From: Vavraia culicis subsp. floridensis
Lineage: Eukaryota > Microsporidia > Pleistophoridae
Reading direction: 5' to 3'
Assembly (NCBI RefSeq): GCF_000192795.1
Contig: NW_007360608.1
Coordinates: 125,645 to 183,138 of the forward strand
DNA: 57,494 bases
Shown here: positions 41,122-50,941 of the stretch, piece after piece
How positions within the stretch are numbered: position 1 is the first letter of the stretch
How the letters are laid out: the number at the start of each line of letters is the position of its first letter
Notes under the pieces: generated by a model
Databases searched by the model: none
Told to the model about the DNA's origin: nothing
What the model saw: the letters and a program-made list of their open reading frames with translations, nothing else
Translations under genes and position numbers: made by a program

Positions 41122-42231
41122 TTATCTTAATCTCCTTTATTTTATAAATTTTTGATCTCATTTTTATAAAATTTTTATTCGTGATTGGTGGTGATACAAA
41201 AATGTTTCGGTTTCGGTACGCAACTGTGGATGGCCGTCTAAGCACCGCAAAATACCTGTTAAATGGTATTTATACATCGTATAACGGTGATATTTAGGAG
41301 GTAACCTGTGATTGCGGTCAAGTCTGGAGATACCGATACATTCAGCTCTAGTTCCGCGGTCCGCAATGTTTTTTCCATATTCTGCATCACCGTCTCGTTC
41401 TGTATAAAATTTGCTTGTTCATCACTTTCCATTGTTATTTCCAGTCTATTTACACACAACCATTCGTGTTGTGTTCAAATACTCTTCGTTACGTACCGTG
41501 CTGTTGGCATTCTTCCGTGCTCAGTTTTTACGTAGAAAATGTTCGTACACGTGCCAATAGAATGCCAGTCAGCTTTTCAACCACCACGTTTATAGAGCAC
41601 GATGAGCACCGGCCAAAATACTAGAAATATGCAGCGCTATTGCACGTTTTAATTGAATGACTCTCCGATTGAAACCGAGCAACAGTCCTGCAAACCTACA
41701 TTGCACGCTCTATATGTAATTTACACTGAAACCGTCTGTCTTACCGTTCATTTCTGCATTAATACGGTGATAGTTTTTAAAGTGTCCTAATGGACCGCAA
41801 CAAGCCCTTGGCCCAATCGAAAATCTCAAAAAAGCAACAATTCGTTACCTGCACTTGAAGTAGGCTTAAACTGTGAAACACCTCGCTAATAGTTTCATAT
41901 ACAGTGACCAATGCTGTACTGCCAGTTTACACCCGTTTTTTCACCTCATCGATATTTTTTAAATTCTTTGTTTGTAAAGCACGTTTTGCCTTCAATTCGT
42001 GTGCACACTGTTGAAACAGATTTGGTTCATTCGTAAAATACTTGGCATGCATTGTCTGATAATCATGTGGCGATTATTTGTATAGCACCCCTGTTCATGA
42101 TTCGCTATCTGCCTCTCTGTGCTGTATGCAAACCTTGCGGTGGTGTTCACAGGTAAGCATGAACGGTGATTTGTGTCGAACCCAATTTTTATATTTGTGA
42201 ATTTGCAGGGCCCTCCCGTTCACAAATCGCG
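41122..42231. other. Intergenic region with a weak small ORF and a possible 5'UTR intron
   Basis: 1.1 kb. A minus-strand ATG-started frame of 57 codons (41259-41432, starting MESDEQANFIQ) could be a small helical protein but is unrecognised. Near the right end GTAAGC (42153) and TTTGCAG (42208) bound a 57-nt segment that could be an intron in the leader of the NIF3 gene. Confidence 0.35.
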
Positions 42232-42948
42232 ATGAATCACATTTTGCCATTTTTCCAACTCTACGCGCCTTTATCAGGCGCTGCATCATGGGATAACGTA
42301 GGCATCCTGATTCCCAGCAACATCGAGAATAACGACAGAAAATATCTTTTAACGATCGATTTTACTCCGCAAGTCCTGAGAGAATGCATTGAGAAGAACA
42401 TAAAAAAGGTAATATCGTACCATCCTGTGCTGTTTAACGCGCAAAGAGACGTTGGTTTGTTCACAGCTGCTATTATTGAGAATCACATCAGCGTTTTTTC
42501 ACCACACACGGCGCTGGATAACCTCATGAATACGACCTTGCTGTCAAAACTTGGATGTTTCGGTATTGAAGTGGCAGACTCTGTGGCTGTGGGTAATAAC
42601 GGAAACCGGATGAGTGTTATCATTGATAGGCTGAAAAAGACATGCAATGCCAAGGAGATAAGATTGGCACTGTCTGATATACACCGTATGGATAGCATCC
42701 CGCCCTATGTGTACGTGGGTGTTGGGAGCGCACATTTTGGTGGCGGTGAAAACTCGGTAATAATTACCGGTGAAATGACGCACCACAATATTCTGAAGCA
42801 CAAAAAATTTAATACCATCATGATGCTGGAGCATTGCAGAAGTGAGAGGTGGTTCTTGGAGCACTTGAAAGGGATGATGGAGGACAAAATACCAGGTGTG
42901 CAGGTTATTGTGTCAGAAAATGATGCAAGTCCGATAAGTTTTGTGTAG
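42232..42948 (+). CDS. NIF3: NIF3-family (DUF34) metal-binding protein
   Basis: The 238-residue protein matches the NIF3/DUF34 family of dinuclear metal proteins whose exact reaction is unsettled (proposed GTP cyclohydrolase or metal-chaperone roles). Visible motifs are LYAPLSGAASWDNVGIL near the N-terminus, ISYHPVLF, SPHTALDN, GEMTHHNIL and the EHCRSERWFLEHL ligand motif near the C-terminus. All metal-ligand regions seem retained, although the first reads YHP rather than HHP. The frame is open upstream to a GTG at 42166, but the family alignment and a CCC run favour the ATG at 42232. It is shorter than yeast Nif3 (288). Confidence 0.9.
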   Translation: MNHILPFFQLYAPLSGAASWDNVGILIPSNIENNDRKYLLTIDFTPQVLRECIEKNIKKVISYHPVLFNAQRDVGLFTAAIIENHISVFSPHTALDNLMNTTLLSKLGCFGIEVADSVAVGNNGNRMSVIIDRLKKTCNAKEIRLALSDIHRMDSIPPYVYVGVGSAHFGGGENSVIITGEMTHHNILKHKKFNTIMMLEHCRSERWFLEHLKGMMEDKIPGVQVIVSENDASPISFV

Positions 42949-43347
42949 GGTCGTGGTAAGACCTGTGTGATGGAGCAAAAATAAATTTAAAATCTATCAA
43001 CTGATCTTACATGGTACGATTGTTCGTGTTTCGGGAATATCCTGACGTGCATACCTGTCAGACAGTGATGTCACCGTGGAAGAGCGTATCTGTGACCGTA
43101 CAAACCGGATGAGAGTCACCGACACGAATCACGGTTATTTTCTGGCAGCTCATTTTGTGAGACACAGAAATGTAAAAAATTGTATTTTTTTGTCCTGCGA
43201 TGCGTACGTTTTGATTGGTTTTTTGCTTCATAGCTGATGTTACCGGATCTGAAAGTGCGTTGAGATAAATTTCTTGGCTTGCACCTTTGACTGATCGGGC
43301 ACGGTCACTACGCTTCAAAAACGCCTGTTCTATTTCCCAGCCCTTCC
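42949..43347. other. Intergenic region, nothing recognised
   Basis: 0.4 kb between the NIF3 and DUS1 genes. AATAAA at 42980-42985 probably ends the NIF3 transcript, and a CCC run is 5-7 nt before the DUS1 ATG. Confidence 0.45.
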
Positions 43348-44295
43348 ATGCACGAGTTCTTCAGAAATGGGCCGCTGATGGTCCTCGCGCCGATGTACAA
43401 GAACTGTGGCCTGGCATACCGCACACTATCACGAAAATACGGCGCGAATCTCTGTTACACCGAAATGGTGCACACACAGAAGTTTTTGCAGGCAAAAAAC
43501 AAGAAGCGATGGCTTGATGATTTCATCGATTCGCCGTTGATTGTGCAAATATGCGGTAACGATCCGTGTGTTATGCGCAAAGCGGCTGAGCACTTTACGA
43601 GTGCACTGGCGGTTGATGTTAACTTTGGGTGCCCGCAGCTCATCGCCAAGCGGGGGAATTATGGCGCGTATCTGCAGAACGACTGGCAGCTGACCTCAGA
43701 AATTATAAAGAGATTGTCGTCGTTGGAACGGCCGGTGACATGCAAAATTCGCATTTTCGATGATGATAGGCGGACAATTGAATACGCCCGTATGATAGAG
43801 ATGAGTGGGTGCAAAATGCTTGCTGTGCACGGCCGAACACGTGAACAGAGAGGACCGAACACAGGATTGGCCAATTGGGACGCGATAAAATTGGTAAAAG
43901 AACACCTCGGCATACCGGTAATATCCAATGGCAACATTCTCTGCAGAAAGGACATCACTGACTGTCTCAGTTTCACCAAGTGCGACGGAGTGATGGTTGC
44001 AGAGACTCACTTGTACAATCCGCTGATCTTCTCGGGCGAGAACAAGTCGTCGTTCGAGATTTTGAACGAGTATTTCGATTTGTGCGATGAAACCACGCCA
44101 ATGTATGAAATTAAATCGCATACGCACAAAATACTGCACAAAGCGTTCGATCAGCACGAGAGTTACAAAAACAAAATACAGAACGTTGGTGCGATGTGGC
44201 AAATACGAGGAATAGTTGGCGAGCTGGAGAGCCTTTGTGGAAATGAACTCAAAATATTGCAACCACGGATACGGCACGCCAAACAGTTGATATAA
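43348..44295 (+). CDS. DUS1: tRNA-dihydrouridine synthase, Dus1 type
   Basis: The 315-residue FMN enzyme reduces uridine to dihydrouridine in the D loop of tRNAs (Dus1 acts at positions 16/17). TIM-barrel motifs are present in order: LAPMYKNCGLAYR (13-25), VNFGCPQLIAKRGNYGAYL (91-109) with the catalytic Cys95, CKIRIF with Lys133, LAVHGRTREQRG with His161, and the FMN-phosphate motif VISNGNI (191-197). The IAKRGNYGAYL wording is characteristic of Dus1 rather than Dus2 or Dus3. The usual PM(V/A) D at the start reads PMYK. A short helical tRNA-binding domain follows the barrel; no extra zinc-finger or dsRBD is present. Confidence 0.93.
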   Translation: MHEFFRNGPLMVLAPMYKNCGLAYRTLSRKYGANLCYTEMVHTQKFLQAKNKKRWLDDFIDSPLIVQICGNDPCVMRKAAEHFTSALAVDVNFGCPQLIAKRGNYGAYLQNDWQLTSEIIKRLSSLERPVTCKIRIFDDDRRTIEYARMIEMSGCKMLAVHGRTREQRGPNTGLANWDAIKLVKEHLGIPVISNGNILCRKDITDCLSFTKCDGVMVAETHLYNPLIFSGENKSSFEILNEYFDLCDETTPMYEIKSHTHKILHKAFDQHESYKNKIQNVGAMWQIRGIVGELESLCGNELKILQPRIRHAKQLI

Positions 44296-44715
44296 CCGAT
44301 CATGCCATCAAATGAGCATGCATACCGCAGATCGATGGCAAGCGGTAAGGGGGACACTTCCATGACCGTATGTGCAATTTATTAACAATTATGGCATTTT
44401 ATGCCAAGAAATAGCAAAACCTGATTCAAAAATGGCGTATTTCCATCGTAACAAACATGTTAATAAACCGTGCACTATAATAAACTCCGTTTTTTGTACG
44501 AATTCCTATGCTTAACACCGCAAACGTTTGTTCTACGGTTGTATTCTGATTGATACGTCCTTTTGTACCAATTCAGTGCTGAGACTGCGTATGGCTGCAT
44601 TGTGATGGCTTTGCCAGGGCTGGCCAACATAAAACGTACCTGTCAGTAAATTCGATAAAACCATTTTTAATGGCTGGCACTTGCGCCAATATTCTTAGGA
44701 ACTGTCCAGGGCTCA

Positions 44716-44796
44716 CTTGTATCGAGCATCAGATGTGGGCATAGTGCAGTATGAGCTTGATCTTGTATCGAGCATTAGATGTGGGCATAGTGCAGT
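44716..44796 (+). repeat. Imperfect tandem duplication, 46-bp period
   Basis: A 35-nt stretch starting CTTGTATCGAGCAT occurs at 44716-44750 and again at 44762-44796 with one substitution. GGCTCACTTGTAT, the sequence entering copy 1, recurs just after copy 2 (about 44801-44813), suggesting repeated slippage. Confidence 0.85.
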
Positions 44797-45558
44797 CTAA
44801 GGCTCACTTGTATCTCTTGTCGTCTTCAGGTCTAACGAATACGGAACCGCGCTAAAAACTCGGTTAAGAGAACACGTAACATTAATAGTTCCTTTCCAGG
44901 TTTGTGATATACGTGAGCTAATCTCATTTAATCATGATAAGCTGTGGTAATGAGATAATACATTTCAACTATGTGAAATATAATTGCTTTTCGTGTTGGC
45001 ATGGTTTTGCAAAAAATAGAAATTGCTGATTTAAAAGGAAAGTGCGTTCATTTCCAGAAGATGATCGTTTGTACCATGTGAGAAACAGACTATGCTTTGC
45101 CAACCAAAGCGTTGATAATGGAATTAACCTGTTTCATAGCATGATGTGTAGCCTGGCAACATTCCTAAAACGTAAGCAATGCAGCGTACAGAGTTATTGA
45201 GGTTAAGCAGCGCATAATGCATAAACTCAAACAAGACATCCCCTTTGGCAGAGGTTTGCTCGGTAGTGCGTACCAAAAATTGTGATGATAGAAGAAGAAC
45301 TTTTTTACATCAGTGAGAGCTAAGAATGCCATGAAATAAACTGCGGGATAAAATTGAGATAAACCATTGTGCTGCTATCAGTGCATCTTTTTACGATAAA
45401 AAAGCGGGATGATCGGTGGTTAAGGCAACAAATGTGAAGAACTGGAAAAGAATCCGCAAGAACGATGTGACATTGGCAATGATAAGTTAAACAATTTATG
45501 AAAATAATCGTGTTGAACAGCATGTTCATGCCATAAAAGGTAAATTATTCGGATCTGG

Positions 45559-45568
45559 TATAAAAATT
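45559..45568 (+). promoter_or_regulatory. TATA-like element upstream of the RING-like gene
   Basis: TATAAAAATT lies about 95 nt before the ATG at 45655. Initiation 25-30 nt downstream would skip the upstream ATG at 45574. Confidence 0.35.
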
Positions 45569-45654
45569 TTTAGATGGAATGGTACAATTCGCGGAAATAT
45601 CCATTTTGTAAGTGAAAAAAATTTTGCACGAAAGTATACATAGAAGAAACAAGA

Positions 45655-46422
45655 ATGATACCGTACAATTTTATGATATTAACAAGATTGCTATTTCAAG
45701 GATCTGTATTCATTGCTGTGAGCGTTACTGTTGTTCTCATCGCACACAATCATGTCGCTTGTACAAAGTCGTACAAATCGAAGAAAACAATATTTCAGGC
45801 TAAGAATGAGCTTAATCTTTCCCAAGTTTACAGCAATTTTGAGAAATTGATCCTAGACACGGTTCTAATGATGGAAAGGCCAGAGACATATTTTAAGGTC
45901 AAAATTGGTGATGAACAGTACACAAGAAACTTTGCCGAAATGTATCTTAAAGTTCTGAAATGGGGAGAACATTTAAATAACAACGACCCAAAATCTAATC
46001 GCAACGTGCTTGGTTGCAGCAATTTTGACCTATACATGAAGTTGTTCACCATATTGAACAATAAACTGAAAAAATTATTGGTAGAGTTGGAGGATTTAGC
46101 AAACAAAGGCGATGGCAGACAAGACCCTGAATGCCTTGCAAGACTTGATGCCCTGAAAATACAATATAGGCCGATTGTAAACTCGTTAAATCATAATTTA
46201 CGCGAGCTCATTTACCTGGCGATGCTCGCCAATCCCGTTGTTGAGTCCTGGGAACTGGAACTTCCTAAGAAATGCTCAAAATGCAAAAGAAACAGTACGA
46301 TTCTGTATCATGAATGCACGCATCGAATGGACATTTCTTGTCTTGTTACGTCATATATTTTTCACGACAAGAAGTGTTTCCGGTGCAAGAAGTGGATACT
46401 TAAGTTCCTTGACGATCACTAA
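45655..46422 (+). CDS. Secretory-pathway protein with C-terminal RING-like zinc motif
   Basis: The 255-residue protein has an N-terminal signal peptide or signal anchor (about 8-31, ILTRLLFQGSVFIAVSVTV) and a helical middle (about 50-195). Its C-terminal zinc-binding-type motif runs Cys207-x2-Cys210-x10-Cys221-x-His223-x5-Cys229-x11-Cys241-x2-Cys244. The spacing resembles a RING finger lacking one ligand pair position; His219 might contribute. RING fingers in this position usually act as ubiquitin E3 ligases, but missing ligands make catalysis uncertain. The next gene encodes a membrane-anchored USP homologue. TATA-type promoter, no CCC motif. I know of no named family for it. Confidence 0.72.
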   Translation: MIPYNFMILTRLLFQGSVFIAVSVTVVLIAHNHVACTKSYKSKKTIFQAKNELNLSQVYSNFEKLILDTVLMMERPETYFKVKIGDEQYTRNFAEMYLKVLKWGEHLNNNDPKSNRNVLGCSNFDLYMKLFTILNNKLKKLLVELEDLANKGDGRQDPECLARLDALKIQYRPIVNSLNHNLRELIYLAMLANPVVESWELELPKKCSKCKRNSTILYHECTHRMDISCLVTSYIFHDKKCFRCKKWILKFLDDH

Positions 46423-47554
46423 AAGTTTTTAAGCTCCTGTGTTTTAGTCATTTTGTCCAGTTAGCTGGGCGGATGGCAAGAAAAGAATTTTAGTGATGAT
46501 GCATCGTATTACCATACGATGCATTTGAAATGAAGCAACATACAATTTTTTGGTAAAAGTACGTTCGTTCATTCATCATTTGGTTTAAATAATCTTGTAC
46601 TCTGCATTAAGATCTTGATATGTTGCTTTAGCAGCTAAAATGATCTGCAGAACGATGTAAATCTTTTTCAAATTGATGTTAATTTTGCCTACCGGTACAG
46701 CTGCTGCCCTAACAACTGCGCTGTCTTTGTCTTGCGCTATTCTTTGGATAGTTTAGATTTGCCTCCCCAATATTTTATTTGGTAACACATATTCACCGTG
46801 CAACGTGTTTAATCGTGTTGATCTTCAAAGCTGGTCTAACATGGTTCATCTGCATGAGGTCTTTACATGAACTTCTAAGACCAGATAACATCACCGATCA
46901 AATCATTGATTACCATCATTGATTTATCACAAAGTAACAAATCATCTTTGTGTATTTCCTGATAGCCGTGATAAACATACACTCTCCAATCAAGTATTCA
47001 ACTGATGATAGGTCATATGATGGACAATCAGATTATTTATCATTTTACTTTGCAGGCTCTTTGGTATAACTTGTTCCTGATTCTGGATCAGGTCAATCAT
47101 TTGCTCCACAGAGCTAGTATTGGCAATTTAAATGGCATAAGACCGCGTTATACCACAACATTAATAACATTGCGTGCCATTACGATGAACCTTTTTATAA
47201 ATCATGTATCGTAGTTATACATCGTTAAATAAATGTGTAGAAAGACATGCCCTTACCTCTACTGCTCACTGATCTTTAATTCCCATCTTGCACACTGCCA
47301 AACATCTTGATTCGTTTTTTAGCAACACGTCAGACATAAAAATGGATTAGGTCAGCACCATTGATGATGTAGTTTATACTTTCTAACCCCTTTATCAATA
47401 CATTGCGTAAATGTTGCCTAAGCACACCTCATTGCAGATGTAATTATTTTACCAACGATATGACTGGTCAAAAAAATTGATCATCAGATAGCAGAAGTAA
47501 AGCTTTAAAAATGACCCCTCTAACCCAAAGTGACATCTTTGAATATCATTAACC
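46423..47554. other. Long intergenic region with a perfect hairpin
   Basis: 1.1 kb. It holds an 11-bp perfect inverted repeat at 46499-46524. A 69-codon ATG-started frame at 47005-47214 has no recognisable content and is not called. Confidence 0.4.
46499..46524. repeat. Perfect hairpin, 11-bp arms, 4-nt loop
   Basis: ATGCATCGTAT and ATACGATGCAT are separated by TACC. It lies 77 nt after the stop of the RING-like gene and could fold in the 3'UTR or act as a terminator or protein-binding palindrome. Confidence 0.85.
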
Positions 47555-48409
47555 ATGTATAAGAAGTCATACATCCTCATCATCATTCTTCTAACTGTAG
47601 TACTCTTATCCAGTTTTGTACTCATTCTACCGCACCAATACCGACCTAAACCGTTGCTGTGTGGAATACGGAACGGTATGGGCATATGCTATCTAAACTC
47701 TGTCATGCAAGCACTTTTTTCATCAGACAGATTCAATGAATTACTCACCAAGTATTCCACATCAGAAAATGAAATGATACAAAGTTTGATCGAGATAAGA
47801 GCTCTGATGTGCAAGGGTGGCACTGTAAACTTGCTGCCAGTGTACCAAAAAATGTTTAATAAGGCTGACCAGGAGTTTAACCTGTCACACAAGGGAGGAT
47901 CGCCCATATTTGCTCTGGAATACATCGGTAAATGCATGGAGAAGACAATAGCAAGCGATTTCTTCTTGGCCCAGGAAAACTACGAAAAAACGAAGGAAAT
48001 TCAGAGCGATTTGTCGCTTTATCACAGATTCCTTAGATTTTATCCACTTCTCAAAGGTAATGTCAACGAGATGCTGAAAAATGGGTTGGAAAAGGTCATC
48101 GACAAAAAATCGTTTATATTCCCCGAATTATTAGTTGTATGTCTTTGGAATGTGCATAGCTACACTGATGCATCCCATGATAGAGTAGTTTGCAATCCAG
48201 AAATCATAGTTTTTGGAAAGAAGTACAGGTTAGTTGGTCTCATAATTTCTGTGAAAAGTAAGAAGCTGAGAAGAAGACATGCATTTGCAATGGGACTGAG
48301 AGCCAATAGGTGGTATATCTTTAATGATGAAAACATTCAAATGATCAGGGATAAAAAGTGTGTATTTAACAACAGATTCTGTTCAATCGCACTTTATGAC
48401 AGAGTTTGA
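47555..48409 (+). CDS. Membrane-anchored ubiquitin-specific protease (USP/UBP) homologue
   Basis: The 284-residue protein starts with a hydrophobic signal anchor (about 6-26), then a compact USP-type cysteine protease domain. The Cys box reads GIRNGMGICYLNSVMQAL (37-54), matching GLxNxGNTCYMNSxLQ, with Cys45 catalytic. The His box is RRRHAFAMG (239-247) with His242, followed by WYIFNDENI (253-261) supplying the Asn/Asp. All triad residues are therefore present. The domain is much smaller than usual (300-350 residues) and lacks the zinc-ribbon CxxC pairs of many USPs. The single N-terminal membrane segment puts the protease either on the cytosolic face of the ER, like yeast Ubp1, or in the lumen/outside; topology cannot be decided here. 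AATAAA follows the stop by 2 nt. Confidence 0.85.
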   Translation: MYKKSYILIIILLTVVLLSSFVLILPHQYRPKPLLCGIRNGMGICYLNSVMQALFSSDRFNELLTKYSTSENEMIQSLIEIRALMCKGGTVNLLPVYQKMFNKADQEFNLSHKGGSPIFALEYIGKCMEKTIASDFFLAQENYEKTKEIQSDLSLYHRFLRFYPLLKGNVNEMLKNGLEKVIDKKSFIFPELLVVCLWNVHSYTDASHDRVVCNPEIIVFGKKYRLVGLIISVKSKKLRRRHAFAMGLRANRWYIFNDENIQMIRDKKCVFNNRFCSIALYDRV

Positions 48410-48411
48410 GA

Positions 48412-48417
48412 AATAAA
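48412..48417 (+). promoter_or_regulatory. AATAAA polyadenylation signal of the USP gene
   Basis: The hexamer starts 3 nt after the stop codon, consistent with a very short 3'UTR. Confidence 0.5.
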
Positions 48418-49548
48418 TGGGCACAGATAATATGAGAACAGATGCTGTATGAGCGACAATACCGTTTTTGATGCCAAACAAATATTAGATTGGAAGAATG
48501 AACTGGGATACGTTGCTATGCAGCCTTTTAGATTATAAAATTATTATTTTACATCGTTTATAACATTATATCTCCTTATGCTACCATTTTACTCTGCTTT
48601 TAGCGACACTTTCATATTTTGCATTTTTGGTGAATGCTGTAGCCGCCGTTTTTCGCTAAGAATTGTGCATGACAAACGGCTCAACCAAATATCCGCTGCA
48701 GATCAAAAAATGTGTCTGTTTAGTTGTTCTGGTGTATGAAATATAAATAAATGGCTTAAATAACGGAATTGAACATTTGAGTGATTCATATCGTGTTTTT
48801 CTATACATAAGAAGATTGAAATACACGTTAATGAAATGCTACTTTGCGATACCTACTGCAAAATGGCACCTTGCCGTCTAATATTAAATGAACCGTTTCT
48901 CTAAGATAGTATATTCTGTATGAGCACGGCTAATTCACACACAGAAATAAATATGCATATTTGGTTATCAAAGAACTGTTCCGCTACCGTAACGAATTTT
49001 CGTCGTGGTAAGCTGCTATTGCATTGCAAAAGTTACGTAAACAAGCAATTTGTTAATTTGTCGGTGTATGATCGCATCATGTAAAGAATAAAAATAAATA
49101 AAAGCACTTTTCTCGGCTATACTGCCAAGATTAACATGATAACTAGCACAGAACCTTGTGTATAGAATAGAAAAACCAAAGCATATCAACTTTTTACAAA
49201 CTGTTGACCTAGTAGTATCGTTTATTTACCCTGATGAACTCGGCCACAAGGAAAAAATGACATGTAAATATTTTAAGAACCTTTTGTGAATGCGCAAACG
49301 GCATGATCAAATGAGAAGAGAAATCAAAAAAGCTTTCGTGAAACATGCCCAGTGTATGAGTGCTTTAAACCTTTCAAATAAACCTCCAACAGTTTTTGCA
49401 GTCCCCAAGACAGGTCCTGTAATTAAGAGCATTCTGAGGCACGATTTGCACTAAAAGGACTTAGTCAACCCACAAACGCAGGATGGCACGTTACTAAAAA
49501 TATTGTTTATTTCACCGGTTTTCAGCCAAAAAACACCTCTGCACAATT
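48418..49548. other. Long intergenic region, nothing recognised
   Basis: 1.1 kb containing no open frame of note, tRNA or repeat that I can see. Confidence 0.45.
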
Positions 49549-50130
49549 TTATAAAACAACCTTCACCACTACGATAAAGAACACAATAACAGCAACACCA
49601 ATTATAAAAACATAATAATCATTCAAATATCTATCACTTATTGATTTGAGCACTTGTATACCATCCCCTATTCTATCTTTTCCCCTCAAAAGGGTATTTC
49701 TCGTTTTATTTATGATTCTCTTCTGTTTACACAGGCTGTCGAGATTGCTGACAGCATCGGAAATCAAGCTATCAAGCTTTTCGTTCCCACGTTTGTAAAA
49801 CCGCTGGCTCTCACTCAACTGTTCATCGCCCGTTTCGTCGTAGCGACTCACTTCTTCAAAGCTAGCGCTCGATATTCTCTGCTTGTTCAGTTCGTTCAAC
49901 TGGTCGCGCAGCTCATTTAAAGTTTTCTTGTACACAAAGAATCTCTCCTGGTCCTTTTCGTCTGTCAGCTCAACGCTGTGCTCCTCAACATCCATCACCA
50001 TATTTCCCAGCGATGACATTTCTATGGCCATGTCCGTTATGTCATCCTTATTTATATCAAACGTCATTAAACCCTTTTTTATTCGCAGAATGTAATTTTC
50101 GATATCATCAAGTTTCTTGGGGTTGTACAT
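49549..50130 (-). CDS. BOS1: Qb-SNARE, Bos1/membrin-like
   Basis: The 193-residue protein has an N-terminal helical region (about 5-85), a SNARE motif (about 115-168) and a C-terminal transmembrane anchor (173-193), i.e. a tail-anchored SNARE. The LCKQKRII stretch aligns with the EQRxxLK zero-layer region of Bos1/membrin (Gln136 as the ionic-layer residue), and the NDYYVF lead into the membrane parallels QDKYxF of that family. Bos1 acts in ER-to-Golgi vesicle fusion. Vti1 is the main alternative. The frame is open upstream to a TTG; I use the ATG at 50130, with a CCCC run 6-10 nt before it on this strand. The lectin cargo receptor at 3456 serves the same step. Confidence 0.75.
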   Translation of the reverse strand: MYNPKKLDDIENYILRIKKGLMTFDINKDDITDMAIEMSSLGNMVMDVEEHSVELTDEKDQERFFVYKKTLNELRDQLNELNKQRISSASFEEVSRYDETGDEQLSESQRFYKRGNEKLDSLISDAVSNLDSLCKQKRIINKTRNTLLRGKDRIGDGIQVLKSISDRYLNDYYVFIIGVAVIVFFIVVVKVVL

Positions 50131-50941
50131 TTTTATGGGGTACGAAAATCTGTCACACAAAAATAGTGAAAGGATTCATTTACGGATGTTACAATGTTTT
50201 TTAGATTTACATATACGAATTAAAGCTGCAGTAGAGCAACACCAAGCAATAGATAAAACAAGCACAGCCGAACTTTTACTCGATATCTGACGGACCACTC
50301 GCTGTTTTGGTTGATAGAAGCGATCGCATGTGCGTTATGAATACTTATTAATTTTCAGTATCTCGGCAAGCAAATAATACAATCCGAGAAGCGCAGAACT
50401 TGTTAACGATGAGGACGTGAATGCATTGTGTAATGCAGGTTGAGCAAGTTACTCGCTTGTGTATTTTTAGGCTCTGTGCTTTCACAGCAAATTACATGAA
50501 ATGCATGGCTGCCAAGAAGTTATTGATAGTAGTGCAATTCGGGGTCTGCTCTTCGTGTGATATTGTACCAATCTTAAGATACCAATAATCGCTAGGTTTT
50601 GTTGTAGAGTGATTATCATGCTCTGCCGTGATGGAAACGTTCAAGAGTAGATATTTTCAGTTGAAGATTCGTTTTTTCGCTAAAATTACGTGTATGTAAC
50701 TTTCCACGCAACACCTAGACAGATAAGTGCGTCTGATCCGTTGGGAGTAACCGTGGTCGCTGGCCTGTGGCTCATGAGTATGTGTTCACTTACCCGTAGT
50801 TGCCCTTCGGCATTTTCCATCATCAATGTTCTGCCACAAATTCATTGCAAATAGAGATAGGGTGGCAACGTGCTTGAGCCCTTACGGGATAAACGCAGAT
50901 CCATCAGTTGCAAATTTAAGCATTTGTTTTTTAGCCCCTCA
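50131..50941. other. Intergenic region, nothing recognised
   Basis: 0.8 kb between divergent SNARE and RPT2 genes. A minus-strand 45-codon frame with an internal GTAAGT (near 50792) was examined as a spliced gene but yields nothing recognisable. A CCCC run (50935-50938) precedes the RPT2 ATG. Confidence 0.4.

Larger units (their letters stand above)
44296..45654. other. Long intergenic region
   Basis: 1.36 kb with no gene I can support. It contains an imperfect 46-bp tandem duplication (44716-44796) and, near the right end, a TATA box and a 14-codon upstream ORF (45574) before the RING-like gene. Confidence 0.4.

Noticed and set aside
45574..45654. Spliced N-terminal extension of the RING-like gene using GTAAGT at 45608
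   Set aside because: A 27-nt intron would join an upstream ATG in frame, but there is no branch-point/TAG-type 3' site, the TATA position suggests initiation downstream of that ATG, and the extension would bury the signal sequence.
50700..50825. Minus-strand spliced mini-gene with GTAAGT near 50792
   Set aside because: Both spliced and unspliced versions give fewer than 50 codons with no recognisable content, inside the RPT2/SNARE intergenic region.
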